Shown in pieces: positions 11,401-23,400 of a stretch of DNA of 64,000 nt. Source of the DNA: Engraulis encrasicolus. Lineage: Eukaryota > Chordata > Actinopteri > Clupeiformes > Engraulidae. The DNA is taken from the NCBI RefSeq assembly GCF_034702125.1, contig NC_085869.1, forward strand, positions 12,789,407 to 12,853,406. The letters run 5' to 3'. The position numbers and the translations under genes are program-made. The notes under the pieces were generated by a model, which made no database searches, was not told the DNA's origin, and was given only the letters and a program-made list of their open reading frames with translations. Numbering within the stretch: position 1 is the first letter of the stretch; each line of letters begins with the position of its first letter.

Positions 11401-14400
11401 TGATGATTTGCTTGGCTTTCTTTAGACAGCGACAGGACGACCTTACTTGGAACACCAACACCACTGCCACCATCAAGAAGGCACAACAGAGACTGTACTT
11501 CCTTAGGGTCTTACGGGCTAACCATCTACCCCAAAGTCTACTGGTGGCCTTCTACCGGAGCTCCATAGAGAGCATCCTAACATACTGTTTATGTGTGTGG
11601 TATTCCAGCTGCACAGCAGCGGACAAAAGAGCTCTTCAGAGAGTAGTCAGCACAGCTCAGAAGATCACCAGCTGTCCCCTGCCCTCTTTAGAGGAGTTGT
11701 TCTCCTGTTGGTACAAAAACAAACAGGCTAAAAGACAGTTTTTATCCAAAAGCATTTATGCCTCACCCGTGCAAGGGGGCAGCCCCCAATGGCGCCCCTG
11801 GGGGGCAGTGCGGCGGGAAGGTACCATGCTCAGGGTACCTCAGTCATGGAGGAGGAAGGGGGAGAGCACTGGTTAATTACTCCCCCCACCAACCTGGCTG
11901 GTCGGGAGTCGAAGCGGCAACCTTTCGAAGTCTGACACCCTAACCGCTTACCCATGAATGCCTAGACTAGAGTGTGGTATGGCACGTTAGTGAACCTAAC
12001 TACCGAGGCCTCATACAGTATTGGTAGCATTGAGCTATCTGTCTTGACCTGAAACACACATAAATACAATTAAGCACACAGAAAGACAAAATATATATTT
12101 TAGCAAACTTGATGAAAGTGTTCAGAATAATGTAGCCTATTGAAACATTTAATCATTTCTCATTGTGCAAACCCTTATTTGTCACTGACTCATAAATGGG
12201 CGGTTATTAGGTGATCTATTTATGTTCTTACAACATAGTTGATGTTGATTTGTTTCAGGTTGATCATGCCAGTGATGTATGGGTGGTGGGAGACCATGTC
12301 CCAGAAGGAATGCGCTACGACGGGATGGTTACAAATCAGGCCGATGTGGTTCTAGCAGCACCGGGGGCCGACTGCATGCCTCTGCTCTTCAGTGACCCTG
12401 TGGCGAAAGCCATCGGAGTAGCGCACGCAGGTGGGTTTTAGTATTTTTGGGGTGCTTTTTGGCCTTTATTATTACAGGACAGTGTGAGAGTAGACAGGAA
12501 ATGATTGGGAGAGAGACACTGGGCAGGGCCGGGATATGACCCCGGCCGGATTCGAACCGGGGTCCCAGTGGGCAATGTAAGCCCAAATGTGGGGGGCTTA
12601 GCGTGCTGCACCACAGCGCCCCCTCATGCAGGTAGGTTTAATGCTAAGTTTCTCTCTATTCTTTTTTTATTATGTTTATTTTTACTGTTTTTGTGCATTA
12701 CCAAAAGGCTCTCCTTTTGTTTCATCTGTCCTCAAATGTGTGAAATGTCATTTGTCCTCCATGATTGGTAGATTTCTAAACAACATAACAAACATGAAAC
12801 AAGATGGCCGCGACCTGTGCGGCTGCAGCGAAGCCAGCTCCCGATATCAATGTGCATTTTCTGTACATTGGAAACTGGTCGAATGCAATTTCAAACTTCT
12901 GTGCTAACCTTGTTACATGGATTTTTGACAAGAAAGTACACATTACTTGACTTGACTAACTGTTGTAATGGGGACACCTTAGTCTTTTTGGTGACCTTCT
13001 ATTGTTTGGAAGTCTTGTTTTTGCAAATAGCACCATTTCTGGTGTCCTCTAACTAACGGCTAATTGCTCATTTATCTTCACCATTGTGACAGAGGAACAA
13101 GGTGTAACGTGTGGCTTTCTAAGTGAAAGTGAAAAGTGAAAGCCCATTGGGAAACTCCAACTCCCATTGTCATTGTGACACAGCACTCCACAGCACACAA
13201 GTGAACACTGCACACAACGAAATTGCATTTATGTCTCACCCGTGCAAGGGGGCAGCCCTCAATGGCGCCCCTGGGGAGCAGTGCGGTGGGACGGTACCAT
13301 GCTCAGGGTACCTCAGTCATGGAGGAGGATGGGGGAGAGCACTGGTTGATTACTTCCCCCACCAACCTGGCGGGTCAGGAGTCGAACCGGCAACCTTTGG
13401 GCTGCAAGTCTGGCGCCCTAACCACTTAAGCATGACTGCCCTAAAATACCAATATCATTATCCATTTGCTAATTGATGTACCATGGACTAAAACAATGTG
13501 TCACAAGTGCTTCCCATTTGTGATTTACTAGGCGAGTCAAATTAGGTTTCCATAGTGATTTTTAGGAAAGGGTACCAATACCAGTGACACCGGAAGCTTT
13601 AAACCCCCCCCCCCCTTTTTTTTTCACAGTTTATTTTTCATCATTTGCTATTTTATCTTAAACACATGCTATCTGTAGTAGTGGTGTGGATCGTCAATGA
13701 TCTCACGATTCAATCCAATTACGATCCGGAGGGTAACGATTCGATCCGATCCGATCAGATCCGATTCAACGATGCATTGCGATGCGCAGGGACGGAGCAC
13801 AAGTTTGTGACGGGGTTATGTCGAGGTCCTCTACCCATATGCTATGCTTGATGTTACAAACGTCTAGCCTAATTGTCTGTTATTGTTCACAACATTCGCA
13901 CCCCCCCAGGGATGAGCTCAAACATTAATATTATTGTAATGTGCAATTATAGAAAAAGAAAGAGGCGACTGTGTGGGCGCAACCGCAGCCAACAGTAATT
14001 CGTTTGTCAACCACCTTATCCAAATCGACCTCAATGCCCTCCTCCCATAGATTACTAACACATTCTATACCTCCTCCACATCCAAGATAACTGTCACGAC
14101 CAAGATGCGCGGCCCCATCCTTGTCCGAAACAGATTCATTTTTAAAATGCCAGCCTTCTCGTCGATAGGCTATATGGTTCCGCTTTGCCAAGGGTGAAAC
14201 TTGGGGAGACGTGTGGAAACGGCCGGGGATCACTGCGTGCATACTGGCTATTCAATTAATGTGATGAAGGATGGTCAAACTTTAGATGCTGCATGCCACG
14301 AAAGGGGCAATTTTTCGGGAGCAGCTAAGTAAAATGTTTAGGGCTCGGGAGGGAGGAACTGAACAGTTGTCAAATAACTTGGGCCCTACTTGACTATACT

Positions 14401-17400
14401 GAAATCGGCAACCTAGGCGATATAGCCTACACACTGGCCCAGAATATGTAGCCTAGCCTATCTGCTGAATAGCCACTGCGCAGGGCTAACCACCACATAA
14501 GTGCATTTCACGAGCTTGTTTCAATGCGATTTGCCAAAGTTGGTTGCTGCACCAATGCGTTGTTAAAAAGGATTCATGGGGGAACAACGCATAATACAAA
14601 AAAAACCCCACAAAGCCTTCCTTGGCGCTTAACCCATTATTGTCTTACCTTAAGTTGTCTTATTTCAACGAAGCTTGTTTGATATAATCAGTTGATCCAT
14701 GCAAACAAATATTTAACTGCCGCATGCCTTCACATCGCGACCATTATAGACACCTGACCTAACTTCAGCCATTCGTTAGTCTCGCCCCCCTCCTACCGGC
14801 AAAGCTGCGCTATAGGTTACATTTCGAGGGCTTAGAGCCAGAGGGGGACGTAGGTCCAAAGTGGCATTTTAGCTCTAGTTCTAATGCAAACACGAGCGCG
14901 GGGAGCTTTAACTGAACCGTGTGATGAACAGCATCACCTGTTTTAGGCTATCATTTATTAATCCCGAGGGAAATCAAGGACAATATAGGCCTATAGATAT
15001 TTTGTAAAGCATGGGTCTACTTTGTGTTATTATTCAGTGTCTCTTCTGGAGGTCGTATCTTAATTTGCAAATAGTTGGTGCCAGTTTCTCGACCTAAGAT
15101 GGATGCTATAAGAAAAGTAACCAGATGGCAGTAAAACGCCTGCGAATTATTCCATGTGCGATCAACTCGAAAAATGAAACCAAGCCGTGTTATCCCATTC
15201 GTCCACAACGGGGAAAATTAAACCTGTCACCATGGGCATGGGCACCAAGGGCGAAACTTTGATTTTGACATTGGTGGGAACACAAAAGTGCTCCAAGACA
15301 AAGATTCCAGAAGCTTTTTTGCATGATCAATCATAGGTTCATGTCATGCAGATGTAGGGCGCAGTCTATGAATATGGTCATTGATCCACGTCGATTTATT
15401 AAGCACGAGCGGTGCTGTCCTCATAGCCTATTTGTTTCAAACGTGTATGACGCGCAATGCCGATTTAATGTCACGCTTTCAAAGACGATGATTATTGAGA
15501 ACGGAGAACGAGACACGGAATAGGTTAGATAGGCCTAGGTGAAATTAATGTGGAGAGCACGGTCTATGAATATGGTCATTGATCCACGTTGATTTATAAG
15601 CACGAGCGGTGCTGTCCCCATAGCCTATTTGTTTCAAAAATGTATGATGCGCAATGCCGATTTAATGTCAGGCTTTCAAAGACGTTGATTATTGGGAGAA
15701 CGGAGAACGAGACACAGAATAGGTTAGAGGTTGATGAAATTCATGTGGAGAGAGAGAAAGAGGGAGAGAGAGAGTGGGCAGCACCAACCCTTTGGATGTA
15801 GTGATGCATGCGCAACCGAAATTGAAAGAAAAAACAGGGAGGGAGGAGAGGCTAAATTGGAGGCGCGGGTATGATTATTTTAAATGTATTAATACACCTG
15901 TTGCAGGACTGGTCGGCGGTGGAGTGGACAGAGAGATGAACGAAACTTGTTTCCAAAAATAGAGGTCTTTTTATTTATTGTTTTCTTCTTTTCTAAAACT
16001 TTCTTCAAGTGCAAATATTTACAATGTCCCCAAAAATAAAGTTGAAAATGCAAAACATAAACTAATCAAAACAAAATATCAAAAATGCAAAAATAAACAG
16101 GCTTCAAGTTTGCCAGGCTAAATCAAAATAAATGACCCTGAGCACAACTACACTACAGCCAAGACACAGTACCTTTCTCAAAGACGTTTACACCTCAACT
16201 GAAGCTCTGAGGCCTCTACTGAGTTTCTATACTCGTAGCCCCTCCCCACAGATGAGCCCAGTTGCCAAAAGTAAATCAATTAACTAAATAACACAAATCT
16301 AAATGGAAAATAACAACAGAAAAGAATGAACACAAAATACCTAAACACCCAAAATAATTTCCAGTAAACAAAATCCCTCCAACACATTATAAAAATGCAT
16401 TTTCCCCAAAACCGGTAAAACACCCCCGCTAAAATAGTATGCGCCGCCCGGAGCGCGCGCACCCCCCAATATCTACACAGTAGCCCAGTCCCTCGGTTTC
16501 GTCCGAGAAGGAGGATATGTTTGGTATGCTGCTGGTGAGTCTACAGAAATCGGATGTGTTTGTAACGTTTCCTTAAACATTAAATTGCAAAAACGGTTGT
16601 ATGTGTAAGTGTGTTTTGTTACCGGTATATGTTATGTTAACAGATGAATGAATGTTTGTGAACAATGGCGTGTGTTGAAACGCGAGTGGTGAGACAATGA
16701 CAAACGCTACCAAAATGCTGGTTGGCCACCCCTGCACTCGGTAAACAATGCTAATGAAATGCTATGGCAAATGGTGAAGTGTGGAATGCTCAAACCGGGT
16801 AACCAGACAGAAAACGGAAATGGAAATGAAGTGCTACTCACTGCAGTAGGACAGCTGATGTTTCAAAAATGCCGGCGGATAGCTCCCTAGGCGCCTATGC
16901 GCTTGCGTGAGTAACCAGGTGTCAGTGATTGGGCGTAAGCGTCACGGCTCTCTCCGTGACATTTCCCCCCCCTTCTGAAAATGCCCCCTGTGGCATTCAA
17001 ATCAAGTCACTCAGGTCTGGACAGGAAGTCTGCTGTACAATTAAATTTCCCCGCCCTGTACAACACATCAAAATCAAAAGGCTGGATTGCCAAGAACCCC
17101 CTGGTGATCCTGGAATTGGTGTCCAGCATACTCCCCAACCAGGACAAAGCTCTGTGGTCAGTTTCAAGTACAAATTTACGCCCCAATAAATAGTACTTAA
17201 AAGAGTCAAGTGCCCATTTTGTGGCAAGACATTCTTTTTCTACCGTGGAGTAGTTCTGCTCCCTGGGTAGCAGCTTACTGCTTATGTAAGCCACTGGCTG
17301 CAATTGTCCTTCCTCCCCCTGCAGGAGGACAGCACCCAGGCCTCGGTCAGATGCATCCGTCTGAACAGTGAACTGTCTTTCGAAGTCTGGACTGAGGAGC

Positions 17401-20400
17401 ACAGGCTCTTGACACAAAGAGTCCTTTAAGTCCTGAAATGCGCTCTCGCACTCCTCAGACCACTGGACCTTGTTGGGTTGGCTCTTGCGGGTTAGTTCAG
17501 TCAGCACAGCTGCTTTCTCTGAAAAGTTCTGAATGAAGCGCCTGTACCAACCCACAAGACCCAAGAACGACCGTACCAGCTTCTTGGTGGTTGGCCGCTC
17601 AGCAGACTTGATCGCCTCCACCTTCCCCAACTGAGGACGGATGACCCCTCTGCCCAGAACATAGCCCAGGTAGGAGGTCTCCTCCCTGGCCAAGGCACAC
17701 TTGTCTGGGTGGATGGTGAGACCCGCCTCCTTAACCAAGGAGAGGATCTGCTGCAGATGTTGGAGGTGCTCCCCCCAGGTGGCGCTATAGATCACGATGT
17801 CATAGGCGGCGGCAAAGCCCTCCGCCCCCCTGAGGATCCTGTCCATCAAACGCTGGAAGCTCGCTGGCGCCCCATGCAGGCCGAAGGGTAGAACCGTGAA
17901 CTGGAAGTGCCCGAATGGTGTTCTGAAGGCAGTGAGCTCTTTGCTGCCCTCTGCCAGTGGCACCTGCCAATAACCTTTGCACAAGTCTAGTGTGCTCAGG
18001 TACTTGGTCTTGCCCAGGCGCTCAACGAGGTCGTCGACCCTTGGCATGGGGTACGGGTCAAACTTTGCCTGCATGTTGACCTTGCGAAAGTCCAAGCAGA
18101 ATCTCAGGCTGCCATCTTTCTTGGGTATCAGGATCACTGGACTGCTCCACTCGCTGAAGGACGGCTCGATGACCCCCAGCTCAAGCATCATGTCCAGCTC
18201 CTCTTTCATGACCGGCAGCAGTCGCTCCGGCACTCTGTAGCAAGGCTGCCGCACTGGGTTGTCGTCCTTGAGCACCACCCGGTGCTCCACCAGCTCCGTC
18301 CGCCCAGGTCGTTGAGTGAAGAGGCCCTCTGGTAGGATGTTGCAGAGGTCACGCTGGCACTCCTCCGACAGATGGCTGAGGTCCAGCTGGCTCTCCTCCT
18401 CTCGGCCTGGCAGATACTGTTCGCTGTACTCTTCCTCCTCTTCGACTGCTCGGATGAACAGCGCTGACGCTGCCTGCTGTGGCTCTGACTGCAGTTCTGG
18501 CTCCGCCCGCTCCATCCACCGCTTCAACATGTTGACATGGAAGACTTGATGTTTCTTTCGACGATCTGGCATGTTGATCTCATAGGTCACCTTTCCCATC
18601 TTGCGCGTCACGGTGTAGGGCCACTGCCATTTAGCCAACAGCTTGTTGTCTGAGCTGGGCAACAACAGCAGGACCCAGTCACCAGGCTGGAAGCTGCGCG
18701 TACGGGCAGACCGGTCGTACCATGCCTTCTGTCTTTCTTGGGACTTGCGGAGGTTGTCTTGAGCCATGGCAGTCACAGCAGTCAGCTTCTCCCTCATCTT
18801 CAAGACGTAGGAGATGATGTCCGTCTGCTCCGATGTCTCTCCTTCCCAGGTCTCCTTCAGCACGTCCAGTGGTCCCCGTACCTGATGTCCATACAGCAGT
18901 TCGAAGGGAGAGAACCCCGTTGACTCTTGGGGAACCTCTCTGTACGCGAACAACAGGTAGGGTATCCACTGGTCCCACTCTTTGCCGCTGTCATCCACAA
19001 ACCGTCTGAGCATGTTCAGCAGGGTCTGATTGAACCGCTCGACGAGTCCATCAGTCTGTGGGTGATAGGGAGTGGTTCTGATGCGCTTTATCCCTAACAG
19101 GTCATAAACTTGCTTAAGGGTTTTGCTCATGAAATTTGGGCCTTGGTCTGTTAACACCTCACGGGGAATTCCTACTCTGGAAAAGAGCTGAAGTAGGCAG
19201 GAGGCAACTTGCTTAGCAGTGACAACTTTTAGGGGGAAGGCCTCTGGGTACCGGGTAGCGTAGTCACATATTACTAAGATGAAGCGGTTCCCTGACCTAC
19301 TCTGTTCCAGGGGACCAACCACATCTACTGCAATGCGCTCAAAAGGGGTGTCAACTACAGGGAGTGGCACTAATGGGGCACGTGCAAAACCTTTCCCTCC
19401 TGCTAGCTGACATTGGCAACATGACCGGCAGTAATCTCTCACTTGAACAAACATTCCTGGCCAGTAAAAGCGTCTGCTAATGCGTTGTAATGTCTTCATA
19501 TGTGCTAGGTGACCTGCCCAAGGGATTGTGTGGCCTAGCTCCAACACTTGCTGTCTGTACTGCTCTGGCACTACAAGCTGCAAACCATCTTCACTTTGTC
19601 GGTACAGAATGTTATTTTGCATGGTAAAAACCTAATTTCCAAGGGCTGGGACAAAAGAAGAACCTTCCTCTGCCTCCTTAAACAGTTTGGCTAGCGTTGG
19701 GTCTGCACGTTGCAGTACAGCAACATCACCATTAAAATGTACATCAGCATCAGACAGGCTAGGGGGTTCTACATCTGAGTCACTCTGTAGGCCTGACTGC
19801 TCTACGATGTCTAGCACTGTCTCTCTGCGCTTGGCACATCTCTCCTCACGGGTGCATGCTGGCTCAACTGGGACATCTTCACCATAAAAAGGAAAATCAG
19901 CCATGTCAAGTGGTTTAGCCTTCGCCATAGCTCTTGTTGCTACACAGCTTAAAGCAGTTTTCCCTACTAGATCTGGCAACACAGGGAGGTCTTGGCCTAA
20001 CAGTATTGGGTATGGCAGTTTGGGGACCAGCCCCACCTTGAGCAAATATGTCTGACCACATATGCCAACATACACCTCTGCTGTGCTATGCTCACTTGTA
20101 TCACCATGAACACAACAGATAGTCAACTTTTCATTTTCATTTCTGCACTCAAGGGGGACTAAATCTGCCTGAACCAATGTCTGTGTGCATCCTGTGTCGA
20201 CTAGGGCCGTGGTGGGTTTACCATTAAGCTGTACATTAATGATGGGATCTCTACTCTGCTGAGTCATAATGGGTGGGCTAGGGTTGGGTACATAGCATAG
20301 GTGGGAATGCTTGGGCTTTCTGAGGGGGCAAGCGGGGCTCTTGTGACCTTCCCTACCACAGTTAAAGCATGAAACACCTTGGGGCTTAACACTGCTATGG

Positions 20401-23400
20401 GTTGGGGGTGGGGTGTTCCTACTGTAGTTAGGGGGCGCACCAGAACCACGTCCACTACCAACACCATCAGACTTACCCCAGGGTTGGCGGTCCAGCACTC
20501 CGGCGTAGCGGTACCTCTTGGAGCCTTTGTGTGCGGCGACGAAATTCTCCACCAGGGTGGCGGCCTCTGCTGCGGTCATCGGGTTGCGTTCTTTGACCCA
20601 GGTCCTCACCTCTGGATAGAGAACGCGCAGGTATTGCTCCAGCACCATGGTCTCCATGAGGGCCTCTTTGCTGCTCGTGTCGTACTTCACCCATGTATAA
20701 AACAGGTCTTTAAGGCGTATGTACAGTTCTTGTGGTGTTTCGTCTTGGTTGGTGTCCATCGCTCGAAACTGTGAGCGGTACGTCTCTGCGTTTATCTCAT
20801 ATTTCTTCAGGATTGCTTCTTTTAGTTTGTCAAAGTTCATGTTGTTCTCAGGGTCCATTGCAATGAAGGCGCTCCTGGCTTTGCCTGTTAACAGTGGTAT
20901 TAGGTGGATTGCCCAATCCTCCTTTGGCCACTCACAGGCTGCTGCCAGCTTCTCAAACGTTGTCAGGTAGTGGTCGATGTTGTCGGTCTCCTCCAGCTTT
21001 GGCATCTTCAGCTTGTATGGCGTCTTGCTCCCTCTGGTGGTGTCTGTGGCCGGTTCGGGTGTTGAAGTGCGAGAGGGAACTGGCGTGCCCCCCCTCTCTC
21101 TCACATTCTCCACATCGAGCTGGAGCTGGTTCACCTGATGGTTAAGGACGGAATACTGCTGGGCTTGCCGGGCAGACTCCTTCTCCAGCTTCACATCTCT
21201 GGCTCGCTGCACCTCCATGAAGGACTCGAACATTCTTGCCAGCCGATCCAGGGAAGACTCATCTCTCCTCTCTGTGTTAGCTGTGGCTGTTGCTGTCGCC
21301 TCTGCGTCATCCCCGACTGCTGCTGCTGCTGTTCTTGTTGTTTCTGCTGCTGCTACCTCTTCATTGGCTTTGCTTGCTTGCTTCCTGGTGGTCGACATCT
21401 TTGTCTTCAACTCTGCCACTCCAAAGTCCTCACTTCTGACACCACATGTTGCAGGACTGGTCGGCGGTGGAGTGGACAGAGAGATGAACGAAACTTGTTT
21501 CCAAAAATAGAGCTCTTTTTATTATTTTTTTCTTCTTTTCTAAAACTTTCTTCAAGTGCAAATATTTACAATGTCCCCAAAATAAAGTTGAAAATGCAAA
21601 ACATAAACTAATCAAAACGAAATATCAAAAATGCAAAAATAAACAGGCTTCAAGTTTGCCAGGCTAAATCAAAATAAATGACCCTGAGCACAACTACACT
21701 ACAGCCAAGACACAGTACCTTTCTCAAAGACGTTTACACCTCAACTGAAGCTCTGAGGCCTCTACTGAGTTTCTATACTCGTAGCCCCTCCCCACAGATG
21801 AGCCCAGTTGCCAAAAGTAAATCAATTAACTAAATAACAAAAATCTAAATGGAAAATAACAACAGAAAAGAATGAACACAAAATACCTAAACACCCAAAA
21901 TAATTTCCAGTAAACAAAATCCCTCCAACACATTATAAAAATGCATTTTCCCCAAAACCGGTAAAACACCCCCGCTAAAATAGTATGCGCCGCCCGGAGC
22001 GCGCGCACCCCCCAATATCTACACAGTAGCCCAGTCCCTCGGTTTCGTCCGAGAAGGAGGAAATGTTTGGTATGCTGCTGGTGAGTCTACAGAAATCGGA
22101 TGTGTTTGTAACGTTTCCTTAAACATTAAATTGCAAAAACGGTTGTATGTGTAAGTGTGTTTTGTTACCGGTATATGTTATGTTAACAGATGAATGAATG
22201 TTTGTGAACAATGGCGCGTGTTGAAACGCGAGTGGTGAGACAATGACAAACGCTACCAAAATGCTGGTTGGCCACCCCTGCACTCGGTAAACAATGCTAA
22301 TGAAATGCTATGGCAAATGGTGAAGTGTGGAATGCTCAAACCGGGTAACCAGACAGAAAACGGGAATGGAAATGAAGTGCTACTCACTCCAGTAGGACAG
22401 CTGATGTTTCAAAAATGCCGGCAGATAGCTGCCTAGGCGCCTATGCGCTTGCGTGAGTAACCAGGTGTCAGTGATTGGGCGTAAGCGTCACGGCTCTCTC
22501 CGTGACAACACCGAATCGATCCGGCTTGTGGCCGAATCGATGCTGGATCGTCAATGCCCTGGATCGCGATCCTTTGCCGCATCGATTACTTTTGACGGCC
22601 CTAATCTGTAGTAAAATCTTATGACTTATGTGATGTCCATATCCTGGGCCTTGTTCAGTCTTTCAGTGTCTGAGGTCTGCTTAGGCCAAGCGGCCAGCCA
22701 TGCCAGTCCAGACACGTTTATTTACACTTTTGCCAAAGGGAGAGGAAGAGCAGAGCGCTTGGTCAGCAAAAGCACGTTTTTTATTTTATTTCATTGCTGA
22801 TATAATACGGTCATTGACAGTTGCAAAACCCAACACTTCCCATTTCTATTTCTAATGTGCCGTCTGGTCTCAAGATCCTCAAAGTATTTCTTATTTACAG
22901 TTCAGTCAGCATTTTGAAAGGTCCTCCTCTGAGCCATCTTCATTTTGATCTCATGCCTTTTACAGAGCTGCACAAAAGACATTTTTTTTACTGATGATAG
23001 TTTTTTTAGAACATTTTTAGATCATTTTAAAATAGGAACTAAAATTATTCTTACACGTGGTCAAGGGCACTTCTGCAAAATATTCCTGGCTCAGGGACTA
23101 ACAGTTGCAAATATTGTTGGCTGTTTTTCCTCAGATTTACCCTTTCATTAAATCATCTTAAATTCGCTGCTACTCTTTTTAAAAATAATATAAGTATTAT
23201 ATATGTTTTTGGGAAAAAAAGAACTTTCACAGACTGTTACTCTTGTTTTTCCTCTATTCGTTGGTTTCGTCCAATAAAGGGTGGAAAGGCACACTAATGG
23301 GAATTGCTATGGCAACAGTGAATGCCATGGTTTCACGATTTGGCAGTAAACCGGAAAATATCGTTGCTGTGATTGGACCCTCTGTTGGAGACTGCTGCTT

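Larger units (their letters stand above)
15899..22507 (-). mobile_element. Gmr1-type Ty3/gypsy LTR retrotransposon, structurally complete
   Basis: 6609 bp with LTRs at both ends, a perfect 5-bp target duplication ACACC (15894-15898 and 22508-22512), TG...CA LTR ends, a primer binding site, Gag with zinc knuckle, an aspartic protease, then integrase, reverse transcriptase and RNase H in that order, and a polypurine tract. Integrase ahead of RT is the hallmark of the Gmr1 group, first described from cod, instead of the usual gypsy order. It lies antisense to LACC1. The two LTRs differ by about a dozen positions by eye, indicating a fairly recent insertion. Defects: residues missing in the RT catalytic box and a stop between the two reading frames. 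Confidence 0.93.
13679..22603. mobile_element. hAT-like element in LACC1 intron 3, host of the LTR retrotransposon
   Basis: Flanked by a perfect 8-bp duplication ATCTGTAG (13671-13678 and 22604-22611). It begins TAGTGGTGTGGATCG and ends GACGGCCCTA, imperfect inverted ends with GATCG-rich subterminal repeats on both sides. Without the inserted retrotransposon and its 5-bp duplication it would be about 2.3 kb. No recognisable transposase remains; an open stretch on the minus strand at 13931-14242 matches no family I know. Confidence 0.75.

Noticed and set aside
12548..12558. tRNA gene suggested by a perfect B box (also 50576-50587)
   Set aside because: The surrounding sequence does not fold as a tRNA and is followed by a SINE body and A-rich tail.
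13931..14242. A 103-codon minus-strand open stretch as a gene
   Set aside because: It lies inside a transposon in an intron, has no recognisable domain and no splice or promoter support.
17709..21611. Plus-strand open frames opposite the retrotransposon, up to 157 codons
   Set aside because: Antisense shadows of gag and pol; the minus-strand frames carry all recognisable domains.
17007..22507. An endogenous retrovirus with an envelope gene
   Set aside because: No open frame lies between RNase H and the 3' LTR, and the domains are Ty3/gypsy type.
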